DNA from: Amycolatopsis mediterranei
GTDB taxonomy: Bacteria; Actinomycetota; Actinomycetes; Mycobacteriales; Pseudonocardiaceae
Direction of reading: 5' to 3'
Assembly (NCBI RefSeq): GCF_026017845.1
Contig: NZ_CP100416.1
Span: 906,589-970,588 of the forward strand
DNA: 64,000 nucleotides
The position numbers were made by a program, and so were the translations under genes. A model generated the notes under the pieces. That model was not told where the DNA came from. It worked only from the letters and a program-made list of their open reading frames with translations, and ran no database searches. Shown in pieces: positions 28,886 to 37,494 of the stretch (within the stretch, counting starts at the first letter, position 1; every line of letters starts with the position of its first letter).

Positions 28886-28999
28886 GCCCGTATCCCGCCC
28901 GCGCGGCCGGGAAGTAACTTACTTCTGAGGCTTTTCTGAGATCTCCGGAGCAGGCTCGGCGCCGATCATGTGGTCGGTGCCGAGCCCCAGGAGGTCGTC

Positions 29000-30541
29000 G
29001 TGGCGGAGGAAGTGCTCGATTATCTGGTCGTCGGGGCCGGGCCGGCCGGGCTGCAGCTGGGGCAGCACCTCGGCCACGCCGGGCACCGGTACCTGGTGCT
29101 GGAAGCCGGGTCCGCGCCCGGGCACTTCTTCGAGACCTTCCCCCGGCACCGGACCCTCATCTCCATCAACAAGAAGCACACCGGGTACACCGACCCGGAG
29201 CTGCGCATGCGGATGGACTGGAACTCGATCCTCGCCGAGCCCGACGCCGGCGACGATGCGCTCCTCTTCACCGGCTACAGCGACAAGCTCTTCCCGGACG
29301 CCCCGGACTTCCTCCGCTACATCGCCGACTACGCGGCGAAGCACGAAGTCAACGTCCGCTACGACACCCGGGTGACGCGCATCCGCCGCGAGCAGGAGCT
29401 CTTCGTCCTCACCGCCGGCGACGAAGAGTTCAAAGCCCACCGGCTGATCATGGCCACCGGCGTCACCAAGCCGTACCTCCCGCAGTTCCCCGGCGTCGAG
29501 CTGATCGACCAGTACGTGGACGTCGACATCGACCCGAAGAGCTTCACCGGCCAGCGCGTCCTCGTGCTGGGCAAGGGGAACTCGGCGTTCGAGACCGCGG
29601 ACAACCTCATCGAGACGGCCGCGGTCGTGCACGTCGGCGGCCCGCGGCCGGTGAAGCTGGCCTGGCGCACGCACTTCGTCGGCCACCTCCGCGCGTACAA
29701 CGCCGGCATCCTCGACATGTACCAGCTGAAGCTCCAGCACGCGATCCTCGACGGCGACGTGCGCGAAGTCCGCAAGGACGCCGACGGCTACCACGTCAAG
29801 TTCTCCTTCGCCCGCGCCGACGAGGTGATCAAGGAGATCCGCTACGACCGGGTGATCGGCTGCACCGGCTTCCGGTTCGACGCGTCGCTGTTCGACGAGG
29901 ACTGCCGTCCGGAGCTGACGATCAACGACCGCTTCCCGGCGCAGACCCCGGACTGGGAGTCGGTGAACGTGCCCGGCCTCTACTTCGCCGGCACGATCAC
30001 GCAGGTCCGCGACTTCAAGAAGGCCACCAGCGCGTTCATCCACGGCTTCCGCTACGGCGTCCGCGCGCTCACCAAGGTCCTGAACGAGCGCCACCACGAC
30101 ACGCCGTGGCCGGGCACCGAGCTGCCCGCCAAACCGGACGCGCTGACCGACGCGGTGATCACCCGGATCAACCGGACTTCCGCGCTGTACCAGCAGTTCG
30201 GCTTCCTCGGCGACGTCCTGGTCGTGGACGGCGACACCGCCCGCTACCTCGAAGAGGTGCCGGTCGACCGCGTTCTCCATGACCCGCCGGACGACGCCTA
30301 CGTCGTCACCCTCGACTACGGCCCCGACCACGACAAGATCGATCCGTTCGACTTCGTCGCGCGCGCGGCCCAGGACAAGGCGAACGACCAGGGCGAAGGC
30401 CACTACCTGCACCCGATCGTCCGCCACTACCGCCGCGGCGAGCTGGTCGCCACCCACCACGTCACCGAGAACCTCGAGAACGAGTGGGACAAAGAGGTGC
30501 ACGTCGAACCGCTGACCGCGTTCTTCGCCCGGGAGCTGTGA
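29000..30541 (+). CDS. FAD-dependent oxidoreductase, flavin-monooxygenase-like
   Basis: A 513-residue flavoprotein. The FAD Rossmann motif VVGAGPAGLQLG lies at the N terminus. A second dinucleotide motif VLGKGNSAFETADNL near residue 190 binds NAD(P)H, and GLYFAGT near residue 325 completes the FAD site. The overall pattern matches FOXRED2- or SidA-like monooxygenases. GTG 29000 is preferred to GTG 28970 because AGGAGG lies 5 nt before it. It is the first gene of a four-gene operon with overlapping stops and starts. The reaction is unknown. Confidence 0.85.
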   Translation: MAEEVLDYLVVGAGPAGLQLGQHLGHAGHRYLVLEAGSAPGHFFETFPRHRTLISINKKHTGYTDPELRMRMDWNSILAEPDAGDDALLFTGYSDKLFPDAPDFLRYIADYAAKHEVNVRYDTRVTRIRREQELFVLTAGDEEFKAHRLIMATGVTKPYLPQFPGVELIDQYVDVDIDPKSFTGQRVLVLGKGNSAFETADNLIETAAVVHVGGPRPVKLAWRTHFVGHLRAYNAGILDMYQLKLQHAILDGDVREVRKDADGYHVKFSFARADEVIKEIRYDRVIGCTGFRFDASLFDEDCRPELTINDRFPAQTPDWESVNVPGLYFAGTITQVRDFKKATSAFIHGFRYGVRALTKVLNERHHDTPWPGTELPAKPDALTDAVITRINRTSALYQQFGFLGDVLVVDGDTARYLEEVPVDRVLHDPPDDAYVVTLDYGPDHDKIDPFDFVARAAQDKANDQGEGHYLHPIVRHYRRGELVATHHVTENLENEWDKEVHVEPLTAFFAREL

Positions 30542-31611
30542 TGCGCACGATCGCCGAGTTCGAGGCGGCGGCCCGCGGCCGCCTCGACCCGGTCCACTAC
30601 GACTACTTCGCGGGCGGCGCGCAGGACGAGATCACCCTGCGGGAGAACGAAACGGCGTTCCAGGACCTGCGGCTGGTGCCCCGGGTGCTGCGCGGCAGCG
30701 ACAAACGGGACCTGAGCATCGAGCTGCTCGGGACGCCGTCCTCGATGCCGATCCTCGTCGCGCCCACGGCGTTCCACCGGCTCGCGCACTCCGACGGCGA
30801 ACTGGCCACCGCGCGGGCGGCGGCGCGGGCGGGCACGATCATGATCGTCAGCATGGCCGCGACCACCGCGGTCGAGGACATCGCCGCGGCGGCCCGCGAG
30901 GTCGCGCCGGACCCGGCCCTGTGGTTCCAGCTCTACCTGCAGCCGGACCTGGAGTTCACCGAGGCGATCGTCCGCCGCGCCGAAGCCGCGGGCGTGAAGG
31001 CGTTCGTCGTCACCGTCGACTCGCCGGTGCTCGGCCGCCGCGAACGCGACGACCGCAACGCCTTCCACGACCTGCCGCCGGGGCTGGTCGTGGAGAACCT
31101 CCGCAACCTGGGCGAAAACCGCAGTGGTGGCAACGCCAGCCACGTTCGCGAGATCGTCATGTCGGCCGGGCTGAGCTGGGACCACATCGCGTGGCTGCGA
31201 TCGAAGACCAAGCTCCCGGTGCTGATCAAGGGCGTGCTCCACGCCGAGGACGCGCGGCTGGCCGTGCACCACGGCGTCGCCGGGATCGTCGTGTCCAACC
31301 ACGGCGGCCGCCAGCTCGACACCGTGCCCGCCACGATCGAGGTGCTCCCCGAAATCGCGGCGGCGGTCGGCGGAGCGATCCCGGTGCTGCTCGACGGCGG
31401 GATCCGCCGCGGCACCGACGTCGTCAAGGCGCTCGCCCTCGGCGCGGACGCGGTCGGCGTCGGCCGCCCGATCGTGTGGGGGCTCGCCGCGGGCGGCCGC
31501 GAAGGCGTCTCCGAGGTCCTGGACCTGTTGCGGGACGACTTCGACCAGGCCCTCGCGCTGTGCGGCGGGCGGCACCCGGCCGACCTGACCCCGGATCAGG
31601 TGCGGCGGTGA
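30541..31611 (+). CDS. FMN-dependent alpha-hydroxy-acid oxidase/dehydrogenase
   Basis: A 356-residue TIM-barrel flavoprotein. Family features are YDYFAGGAQDEITLREN (substrate Tyr), PILVAPTAFHRLAH (FMN), WFQLY, the Lys in LIKGVL, SNHGGRQLD with the catalytic His (about residue 255), and DGGIRRGTDV (FMN phosphate). It oxidises a 2-hydroxy acid to a 2-oxo acid; 4-hydroxymandelate, lactate and glycolate oxidases are in the family, and substrate cannot be assigned. Its ATG overlaps the previous stop (TGATG). Confidence 0.92.
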   Translation: MRTIAEFEAAARGRLDPVHYDYFAGGAQDEITLRENETAFQDLRLVPRVLRGSDKRDLSIELLGTPSSMPILVAPTAFHRLAHSDGELATARAAARAGTIMIVSMAATTAVEDIAAAAREVAPDPALWFQLYLQPDLEFTEAIVRRAEAAGVKAFVVTVDSPVLGRRERDDRNAFHDLPPGLVVENLRNLGENRSGGNASHVREIVMSAGLSWDHIAWLRSKTKLPVLIKGVLHAEDARLAVHHGVAGIVVSNHGGRQLDTVPATIEVLPEIAAAVGGAIPVLLDGGIRRGTDVVKALALGADAVGVGRPIVWGLAAGGREGVSEVLDLLRDDFDQALALCGGRHPADLTPDQVRR

Positions 31612-32873
31612 TCGGCAAGGTGCTGGCGGCCGCGGCGGCGGTGTCCGCGCCCGCCTGGCTGCCCCGCCGCGTCGTCGCGCTGCGGATGCAGATCTTCGCG
31701 CTGGTCAACGGCCAGGACGCGGTGACGATCCCCGGTCCGCAGGTGGGCGCCGAGAACTTCAAGCGCGTCTACGCCGACCCGGCGGCGAACGGCCGCAGCC
31801 GCGGCGCCGCGCTGTCCGACCTGTTCTGGTACTGGCTCGCGCCCGGCCCCCAGGTGCACCAGGAGCACCTCGAGGCCGGGCCGCGCTACGACGCCGTCGC
31901 CAAGTGCACCCGGCACATCCTGATCCGGTCCAAAAAGGACTCCGAGGAGCTGGCCCGGCGGGTGGCCGCGCACGTCCTCGACGACGTCGAGCCCGGGCTC
32001 GTCCGGCTGCGCGACGTGATGATGCCGATCTGGGCCGAGCTGTACTACGAGCTGGTGTTCGAGGAGCCGTGCCCGCCCGAGGCGCGCGATCTCATCGTCG
32101 GGCACGCCGACGACGTCGTCTCGGCGCTCAAGTGCGTGCGCCCGCGGAACATGCGCCGCCGGGCCCGGCTGACGAAGTACCTGCGACGGCGCCTCGCCGA
32201 CGTCCCGCACCCGCTGCCGGAGTCCCTGACCCCGGAAGAGCAGGCCTACTACCTGCAGGGGACGTTCTTCAACACCGCCGTCGTGCAGATGTCCGAGGCG
32301 ATGGCGCACCTGCTGATGATCATCGCCCAGTCCCCGGACACCCAGCGGCGCCTCGCCGGCCACCCCGACGACGACGCCTACCTCGACCGCGTCATCGACG
32401 ACGGCCTCCGCCGGTTCCCGCTGTTCGGCATCGCGCATCGGATCGCCACCGCCGACATCGAGGTGGCGGACCTGACCATCCCGGCGGGCACGGTGCTGTG
32501 CTTCAGCTACCCGGGCTACGCCGCCCAGTCCGGAAAGGACGATTTCATCCCCTTCGGCGTCGCGCAGAACCGCGCCTGCCCCGCCCGGGGGCTCGCGCCG
32601 CCGACCATGCGGGTCGTGACGCGCGAAGTGCTGCGCCGCTTCAGCCTCGCCTCGACGGCCGCCCACACGCGCTCGATCCCCAACCGCGGCCCGGCACTGC
32701 TCACGCCCCGCGGGGCCCGCCGCCGTCGCGCACCTCTGGTGTGGCTCGCGGTCCGCGACCGCTGGGAAGACGTCTGGCGCAGCCTCGCCCAGCTCGTGTT
32801 CGGCACGTACATGGTCCTCGACGCCCGTCACCAAGCCCTGTGCTCGACCTACTTCGCCGGAGGCAACCGATGA
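31608..32873 (+). CDS. Divergent cytochrome P450-like protein
   Basis: A 421-residue protein starting at GTG 31608, overlapping the oxidase stop. The haem loop FIPFGVAQNRACPARGLAP keeps the P450 FxxGxxxC pattern. The helix before it (FFNTAVVQMSEAMAHLLMIIA) lacks the usual AGxxT oxygen-activation motif, and the K-helix ExxR reads DDGLRR with Asp in place of Glu. An N-terminal hydrophobic stretch (VLAAAAAVSAPAWLP) may touch the membrane. It may be a P450 with unusual chemistry that does not activate O2 in the standard way, or a structural relative. Redox partners are not adjacent. Confidence 0.75.
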   Translation: MIGKVLAAAAAVSAPAWLPRRVVALRMQIFALVNGQDAVTIPGPQVGAENFKRVYADPAANGRSRGAALSDLFWYWLAPGPQVHQEHLEAGPRYDAVAKCTRHILIRSKKDSEELARRVAAHVLDDVEPGLVRLRDVMMPIWAELYYELVFEEPCPPEARDLIVGHADDVVSALKCVRPRNMRRRARLTKYLRRRLADVPHPLPESLTPEEQAYYLQGTFFNTAVVQMSEAMAHLLMIIAQSPDTQRRLAGHPDDDAYLDRVIDDGLRRFPLFGIAHRIATADIEVADLTIPAGTVLCFSYPGYAAQSGKDDFIPFGVAQNRACPARGLAPPTMRVVTREVLRRFSLASTAAHTRSIPNRGPALLTPRGARRRRAPLVWLAVRDRWEDVWRSLAQLVFGTYMVLDARHQALCSTYFAGGNR

Positions 32874-34150
32874 GCCCGTCCGAAGCGGCACCGGCGTTCT
32901 TCCTCGCCGTCGTGGTGATCCTCCTGGTGGCCCGGCTGGTCTGCTTGGCCGCGGTCAAGCTCGGCCAGCCGCCGGTGGTCGGCGAGATGATCGCCGGGGT
33001 CCTGCTCGGCCCCTCGCTGTTCGGGCTGCTGCTGCCGGACGTGCAGGCGGCGCTGTTCCCGGACGCCGTCCGCTCGCTGCTCTACGTCGGTGGCCAGATC
33101 GGCCTGGTCATCTACATGTTCGGCGCGGGCTGCGAATTCAGCCTCAGCAGCATCGGGAAATCGCGCGAGTCGGTCGCGGCGATCTCGTCGGCCGGGACGA
33201 TCGTGCCGCTGGCGCTCGGGTTCGGCGTCAGCGCGATCGGCCTGAGCTGGGTGGGCATCGGCAAGGACGGGGTATCGCCGGTGACGTCGATGGCGTTCGT
33301 CGGCGTCGCGCTGGCGATCACGGCGTTCCCGATGCTCGCGCGGATCATCACCGAACGCGGGATCGCGTCGACGAAGTTCGGCTCGCTGGCGCTGGCCTGC
33401 GGCGCGCTCGACGACGTGCTGGCGTGGATCCTGCTGGCGGTCGTGCTCGGCATGCACGCCGGGTCGGCCGGGCCGGTCGCGCTCGCGCTGGGCGGCGGCC
33501 TGCTCTTCGCCGGGGTGGTGTTCATCATCGGACGGCGGTTGCTGGCGAAGGCGATGGGCAGCGAGCGGCTGAGTGTCGACCACCGGGTGCTCGTCACCGC
33601 GATGACGTTGTTCGCCGCCGCCTGGTTCACGGACGTCATCGGGCTCTACGCGGTGTTCGGCGCGTTCTGCGTCGGGATCGCGTTCCCCCGCACGCCGGCC
33701 ACGGAGGCCGTGCTCGCGAAGATCGTGCCGATCGGGCGGATCGTCTTCCTGCCGCTGTTCTTCACCTATTCCGGCCTGAACACGCGGTTCGCGCTGCTCG
33801 CCGATCCGAAGCTGCTCGCCTTCGCGGTGCTGTGCGTGGTGGTCGCGATCGTCGGCAAACTGGGCGCGTCCTGGGGTGCGGCGCGGCTGGCGGGGGAGCC
33901 GCAGTTCATCGCGACGCGCGTCGGCGTGCTCGTCAACGCCCGCGGGCTGATGCAGCTGATCGCGTTGAACGTCGGGCTCGCCGCGGGGATCGTGTCGCCG
34001 GCGTTGTTCACGGTGCTGGTGCTGGTCGCGTTGGTCACCACGATCATGACCGCGCCGGTGCTCAGCTGGCTCGACCGGCGCGATGCCCGCAACGGGACTA
34101 CGGAGGTACTCCTGATGGCCGAGCCCGTTCCGGTGACCGGGAAAAGTTGA
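32870..34150 (+). CDS. CPA2-type cation/proton antiporter
   Basis: A 426-residue inner-membrane protein with about 12-13 hydrophobic segments and the KefB/NhaA-like CPA2 layout: GQPPVVGEMIAGVLLGPSLFG near the N terminus and ALDDVLAWILLAVV with the paired Asp residues expected at the ion site. There is no C-terminal TrkA-N domain. Its ATG overlaps the P450-like stop (ATGA), making it the fourth gene of the operon. Antiporters of this kind occur in glycopeptide and other natural-product clusters, where they may serve export or pH balance; that comparison is inference. Confidence 0.9.
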   Translation: MSPSEAAPAFFLAVVVILLVARLVCLAAVKLGQPPVVGEMIAGVLLGPSLFGLLLPDVQAALFPDAVRSLLYVGGQIGLVIYMFGAGCEFSLSSIGKSRESVAAISSAGTIVPLALGFGVSAIGLSWVGIGKDGVSPVTSMAFVGVALAITAFPMLARIITERGIASTKFGSLALACGALDDVLAWILLAVVLGMHAGSAGPVALALGGGLLFAGVVFIIGRRLLAKAMGSERLSVDHRVLVTAMTLFAAAWFTDVIGLYAVFGAFCVGIAFPRTPATEAVLAKIVPIGRIVFLPLFFTYSGLNTRFALLADPKLLAFAVLCVVVAIVGKLGASWGAARLAGEPQFIATRVGVLVNARGLMQLIALNVGLAAGIVSPALFTVLVLVALVTTIMTAPVLSWLDRRDARNGTTEVLLMAEPVPVTGKS

Positions 34151-34186
34151 TTCTTCAAGTTCGGAAATAACTGTCAAGATGGATCG

Positions 34187-34861
34187 GTGCGCGACGGGGT
34201 GGCGAAACCGAGAGTGCTGCTGGTCGAAGACGACCGGGAACTGGCGGGCATGCTGGGCGAGCTGCTCGCGGACGAGGGCTACGAAACCGAAGCGGCGCAC
34301 GACGGCCAGCGGGGCCTGCACCTCGGGCTCACCGGGCACTACGACGTGATGGTCATCGACCGGCGGCTCCCGGTGCTCGACGGGCTCGAACTGCTGCGGC
34401 GGCTGCGGGCCCGGGCGGTGACCACGCGGGTCCTGGTGCTCTCGGCGCTGGGCGAGGTGGCCGACCGCGTGGCGGGCCTCGACGCCGGCGCGGACGACTA
34501 CCTCGTCAAGCCGTTCGAGGCCGAGGAGCTGCTGGCGCGGCTGCGCGCGCTGGGCCGGCGTGACCTCGAAGGCGCCGAGTGCCTGCCCCTCGGCACGGCG
34601 GCCCTCGACCTGCAGCGCCACGAAGTCGTGCTGCCGCGCGGTGAGCGGATCACGCTTTCGGGGCGGGAGTTCGAGCTGCTGCGGACGCTGGCGCAGCGGC
34701 CCAAGGCGATCCACCCGCGGGCGGCGCTGCGCACGCGCGTGTTCGCCGATTCGACCGGTGAGTCCATTGTGGATACTTACGTGTACTACCTGCGGCGCAA
34801 GCTCGGCCGGGACGTCGTGCGGACCGTGCACGGCCTGGGGTACCAGATCGGCGTGGTATGA
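34187..34861 (+). CDS. OmpR-family response regulator
   Basis: A 224-residue two-component regulator. The receiver domain carries VEDDRE (acidic pair), the phospho-acceptor Asp in DVMVIDRRLPVLDG (about residue 59) and KPFEAEELLARL with the conserved Lys. The C-terminal winged helix contains LSGREFELLRTLAQRP and DTYVYYLRRKLG. The start is GTG 34187. The 36 bp upstream are AT-rich (TTGATTCTTCAAG) and may hold its own promoter, although read-through from the antiporter operon is possible. The kinase gene overlaps by 4 bp. Confidence 0.93.
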   Translation: MRDGVAKPRVLLVEDDRELAGMLGELLADEGYETEAAHDGQRGLHLGLTGHYDVMVIDRRLPVLDGLELLRRLRARAVTTRVLVLSALGEVADRVAGLDAGADDYLVKPFEAEELLARLRALGRRDLEGAECLPLGTAALDLQRHEVVLPRGERITLSGREFELLRTLAQRPKAIHPRAALRTRVFADSTGESIVDTYVYYLRRKLGRDVVRTVHGLGYQIGVV

Positions 34862-36051
34862 GTCCCGGCTCCGAGGAACGGGCCCTGCGGCGGGCGCGGT
34901 GGGTGATCACCGCGCAGATCGCCGTGGTGGTGTCGCTGCTCGTGGCCGTCGCGGGCGCGATCGCGTACGGGATCCTGCTGTCCGGCCAGCACGCCGACGC
35001 CGACCGGCTGCTGGCCAGGACGATCCAGCTCGGTCCCGGCGCGACCCCGCCGGGCTGCGTCTGGCTGTTCACGCCGGGGGCGCACACGCCCGCGGGACCG
35101 CCGCCGCCCGGAATGCCGATCCCGGAGCTGGCCGCGTTCGTGCCGTCGCCCGGCGACGTCTACACCGAGCGGCGGTCGATCGGCGGGATGACGCACACGA
35201 TCCGGGTGGAGAACCACGGCGGCGTTGTCTCCCAGGCGTTCTTCGAGGAGCGGTACCAGATCGAGGACCGCGCGTCACTGGTGCTGGGGCTCGGCGTCGC
35301 CGAGGTGCTCGCGCTGCTGGCGGCTCTGGGGTGCGGGCGGGTGCTGGCCCGCCGGGCGATCCGGCCGCTGGAGGACGCCTTGCGGCGGCAGCGGACGTTC
35401 GTCGCGGACGCGTCCCACGAGCTGCGGGCCCCGCTGACCCGGCTGCACACGCGCGCGCAGCTGCTCGCCCGGCGGTCGTCCGGGCGTGACGCGGCGGACC
35501 TCGACCAGCTGGTGCGCGGCACGCGGGAACTCGGCGAGGTCGTCGAGGACCTGCTGCTGTCCGCGCAGGCGTGCGGCGAACGGCCGTCGCTGGAGCTGGT
35601 CGAGCTGGGGGTGCTGGCCGAGGAGGCGGTCGCGGCCGAAGCGGTCCGCGCCTCCGAGGGCCAGGTTCGCCTGGCGGTGACGCGCGAGCGGCGGCCGTAC
35701 GTCGTCCAGGGCGTGCCGACGGCGTTGCGCCGCGTGCTGTCGGCGTTGCTGGACAACGCACTCGGCCACACCCCGCCGGGCGGCTCGATCGAGGTGTGGC
35801 TCGGCGTCCCCGACGAGCGGCACGTGGAGCTGCGGGTCCGCGACACGGGAGCGGGCTTCCCGGCCACCGACGCGGACCGCATCTTCGAGCGCTTCGCCCG
35901 CGGCTCCGACGGCGACGGACGCCGCTTCGGCCTCGGCCTGGCCCTGGTCCGCGAAGTCGTGACGGGCCACGGCGGAACCATCGCGGCCGCGGCCCGCCCC
36001 GGAGCCGGAGCCACCTTCACCCTCCGCCTCCTTCGCGCCGACCCCTCGTGA
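34858..36051 (+). CDS. Sensor histidine kinase
   Basis: A 397-residue membrane kinase. The first transmembrane helix (WVITAQIAVVVSLLVAVAGAIAYGILL) is followed by an extracytoplasmic loop of about 95 residues rich in Gly/Pro, then a second helix (LVLGLGVAEVLALLAALGCGRVLA). The H box is FVADASHELRAPLTRLH (His about 187); the ATPase domain shows LDNALGHTPP (N box), DTGAGF (G1) and FGLGLALV (G2). It pairs with the preceding regulator. Signal unknown. The stop lies at the edge of a 21-bp repeat array. Confidence 0.93.
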   Translation: MSPGSEERALRRARWVITAQIAVVVSLLVAVAGAIAYGILLSGQHADADRLLARTIQLGPGATPPGCVWLFTPGAHTPAGPPPPGMPIPELAAFVPSPGDVYTERRSIGGMTHTIRVENHGGVVSQAFFEERYQIEDRASLVLGLGVAEVLALLAALGCGRVLARRAIRPLEDALRRQRTFVADASHELRAPLTRLHTRAQLLARRSSGRDAADLDQLVRGTRELGEVVEDLLLSAQACGERPSLELVELGVLAEEAVAAEAVRASEGQVRLAVTRERRPYVVQGVPTALRRVLSALLDNALGHTPPGGSIEVWLGVPDERHVELRVRDTGAGFPATDADRIFERFARGSDGDGRRFGLGLALVREVVTGHGGTIAAAARPGAGATFTLRLLRADPS

Positions 36052-36057
36052 TCAGGC

Positions 36058-36189
36058 AGCCGACACGCGTGCTTCGAGGGTCGACACGCGTGATTGGAGC
36101 GACGACACGGCAAGGCACGCCCGGTTCCGCCGTGTCGACCCTTCAATCACGCGTGTCGACCGCTCAATCACGCGTGTCGACCCTTCCTG
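36058..36189. repeat. 21-bp-phased inverted repeat array, copy 2
   Basis: Left units AGCCGACACGCGTG at 36058, GGTCGACACGCGTG at 36079 and CGACGACACGGCAA at 36100 have 21-bp spacing. Right units are CCGCCGTGTCGACC at 36127, CACGCGTGTCGACC at 36148 and again at 36169. In contrast to copies 1 and 3, the left arm here carries the GACACGCGTG orientation and the right arm the reverse complement. It lies between convergent genes, and the last right-arm unit forms part of the coding sequence of the HEAT-repeat gene. Confidence 0.9.
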
Positions 36190-37438
36190 CACGCCGGCCC
36201 GGGAGGGCGAAGCGGATTTGGCGGGCCAAGGCCGGGTCGAGGGTCGTGCAGGCCGCGTCGATCTCGGCGGCCAGGGCGGGGGACGGGGTCGTGTAGGTGT
36301 CCGCCGAGTGCGCCAGCCAGGCGTGGAGGTCCTGGTGGGCGTCGGCGGCCAGGTCCGGGTCGGGCAGCAGGGTGAGGTCCGCGTGCAGGCGCCGCCAGGT
36401 GTCGCGGTCGCGGAGCAGGGCCGCGGCCGCCCGGCGCGTGTGGACCGGGTGGGCCGGGGCCAGGAGGTCCTGCAGCGTGGGGACGTCGACCAGGGCCGGC
36501 TTGCCGCGCAGGAACTCCACCACCTGCCGGGTCACGGCCGGCGACGGGTCGGTCAGCAACGCCCGCACCGCCGGCGACTCCGGCGCGATCCGGCGCAGGC
36601 CGCGCACCGCTGCCCGGCGGATCCGGGGCCGGTCGTCGGCGAGGTGACGCTCCAGGACCGGCGCGTCGTCGGCGGTCCCCGTTTCGCCGAGCCCCGCGAG
36701 CGCGCCGAACGACGCCGGCAGCGCCCGGTAGTGCGCCGCCGGGTCGCCGCCCGCCTTCAGGACCAGCGCCTGCGCCATCGACCGGACCGCCGAGGACCGG
36801 TCCGCCAGGTGGGCCACGGGGGCGTCGGGCCCGAGCATGGTCAACGCCCGCATCCGGACCTTCGGCGCCCCGGCCGCCAGCAGTTCCCCGACGCACTCGC
36901 CGCGGTCGAGCAGCACGGTGCCGCACATCGCGCGGACCACGAAGTCGTGGTCCCGCACCGCGATGTCGAGCAGCCGTTCGCGCGACAGGAGACCGATCGC
37001 CTCCGCGTGCACCCAGCGCCGGGTTTCCCGGTCCTCGAGCGCCAACGCGTCGTCGAGCACGCTCGGCAGGGCTTCGCGCAACAGCGAGGTCATCCAGTCG
37101 TCGACCTGACGTCTTCGCAGGATGCCGATCAGCGGCAGCATCGCCCGTAGCGTGGAGTCGTCCAGTTTGGACAGAACGATCGACCGTGCGAGCTCCCGGA
37201 CCGGCCGCACCCAGTCGACACACCGGAGCAGGAGCAGCGGCAGTGCTTCGGGATCGGTGCTCACCGCCAGCCGCTCGACAGCGGCCTCGCGCAAATACCC
37301 GTTGCGGCCGCACGCGGTTTCGGCCAGTTCTTCCCGTGAAGGCCGACGGCTGAGCCGTCTTTCACCGTAATACCACGACGCTCGGCGGACGGCCCACTCG
37401 AACTCGGCCCACTGCCGCACGTCCTCGAAAACGATCAT
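36164..37438 (-). CDS. HEAT-repeat protein
   Basis: A 424-residue helical protein of tandem HEAT-like repeats: paired helices such as REAAVERLAVSTDPEALPLLLLRC, RPRIRRAAVRGLRRIAPESPAVRALL and SPAVTRQVVEFLRGKPALVDV. No catalytic motif, signal peptide or membrane segment is visible. HEAT arrays usually bind proteins; the partner is unknown. The final residues GRVDTRD and the TGA stop are encoded by the flanking 21-bp repeat array, so the repeat appears to have extended or replaced the original C terminus. The ATG at 37438 follows GGGGGTGGACC. Confidence 0.82.
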   Translation of the reverse strand: MIVFEDVRQWAEFEWAVRRASWYYGERRLSRRPSREELAETACGRNGYLREAAVERLAVSTDPEALPLLLLRCVDWVRPVRELARSIVLSKLDDSTLRAMLPLIGILRRRQVDDWMTSLLREALPSVLDDALALEDRETRRWVHAEAIGLLSRERLLDIAVRDHDFVVRAMCGTVLLDRGECVGELLAAGAPKVRMRALTMLGPDAPVAHLADRSSAVRSMAQALVLKAGGDPAAHYRALPASFGALAGLGETGTADDAPVLERHLADDRPRIRRAAVRGLRRIAPESPAVRALLTDPSPAVTRQVVEFLRGKPALVDVPTLQDLLAPAHPVHTRRAAAALLRDRDTWRRLHADLTLLPDPDLAADAHQDLHAWLAHSADTYTTPSPALAAEIDAACTTLDPALARQIRFALPGRRAGRVDTRD

Positions 37439-37494
37439 CGGTCCACCCCCTCCGGCGCCCAGGATGCCCGGACGCCGGAGAGGAGTCGAACCGA

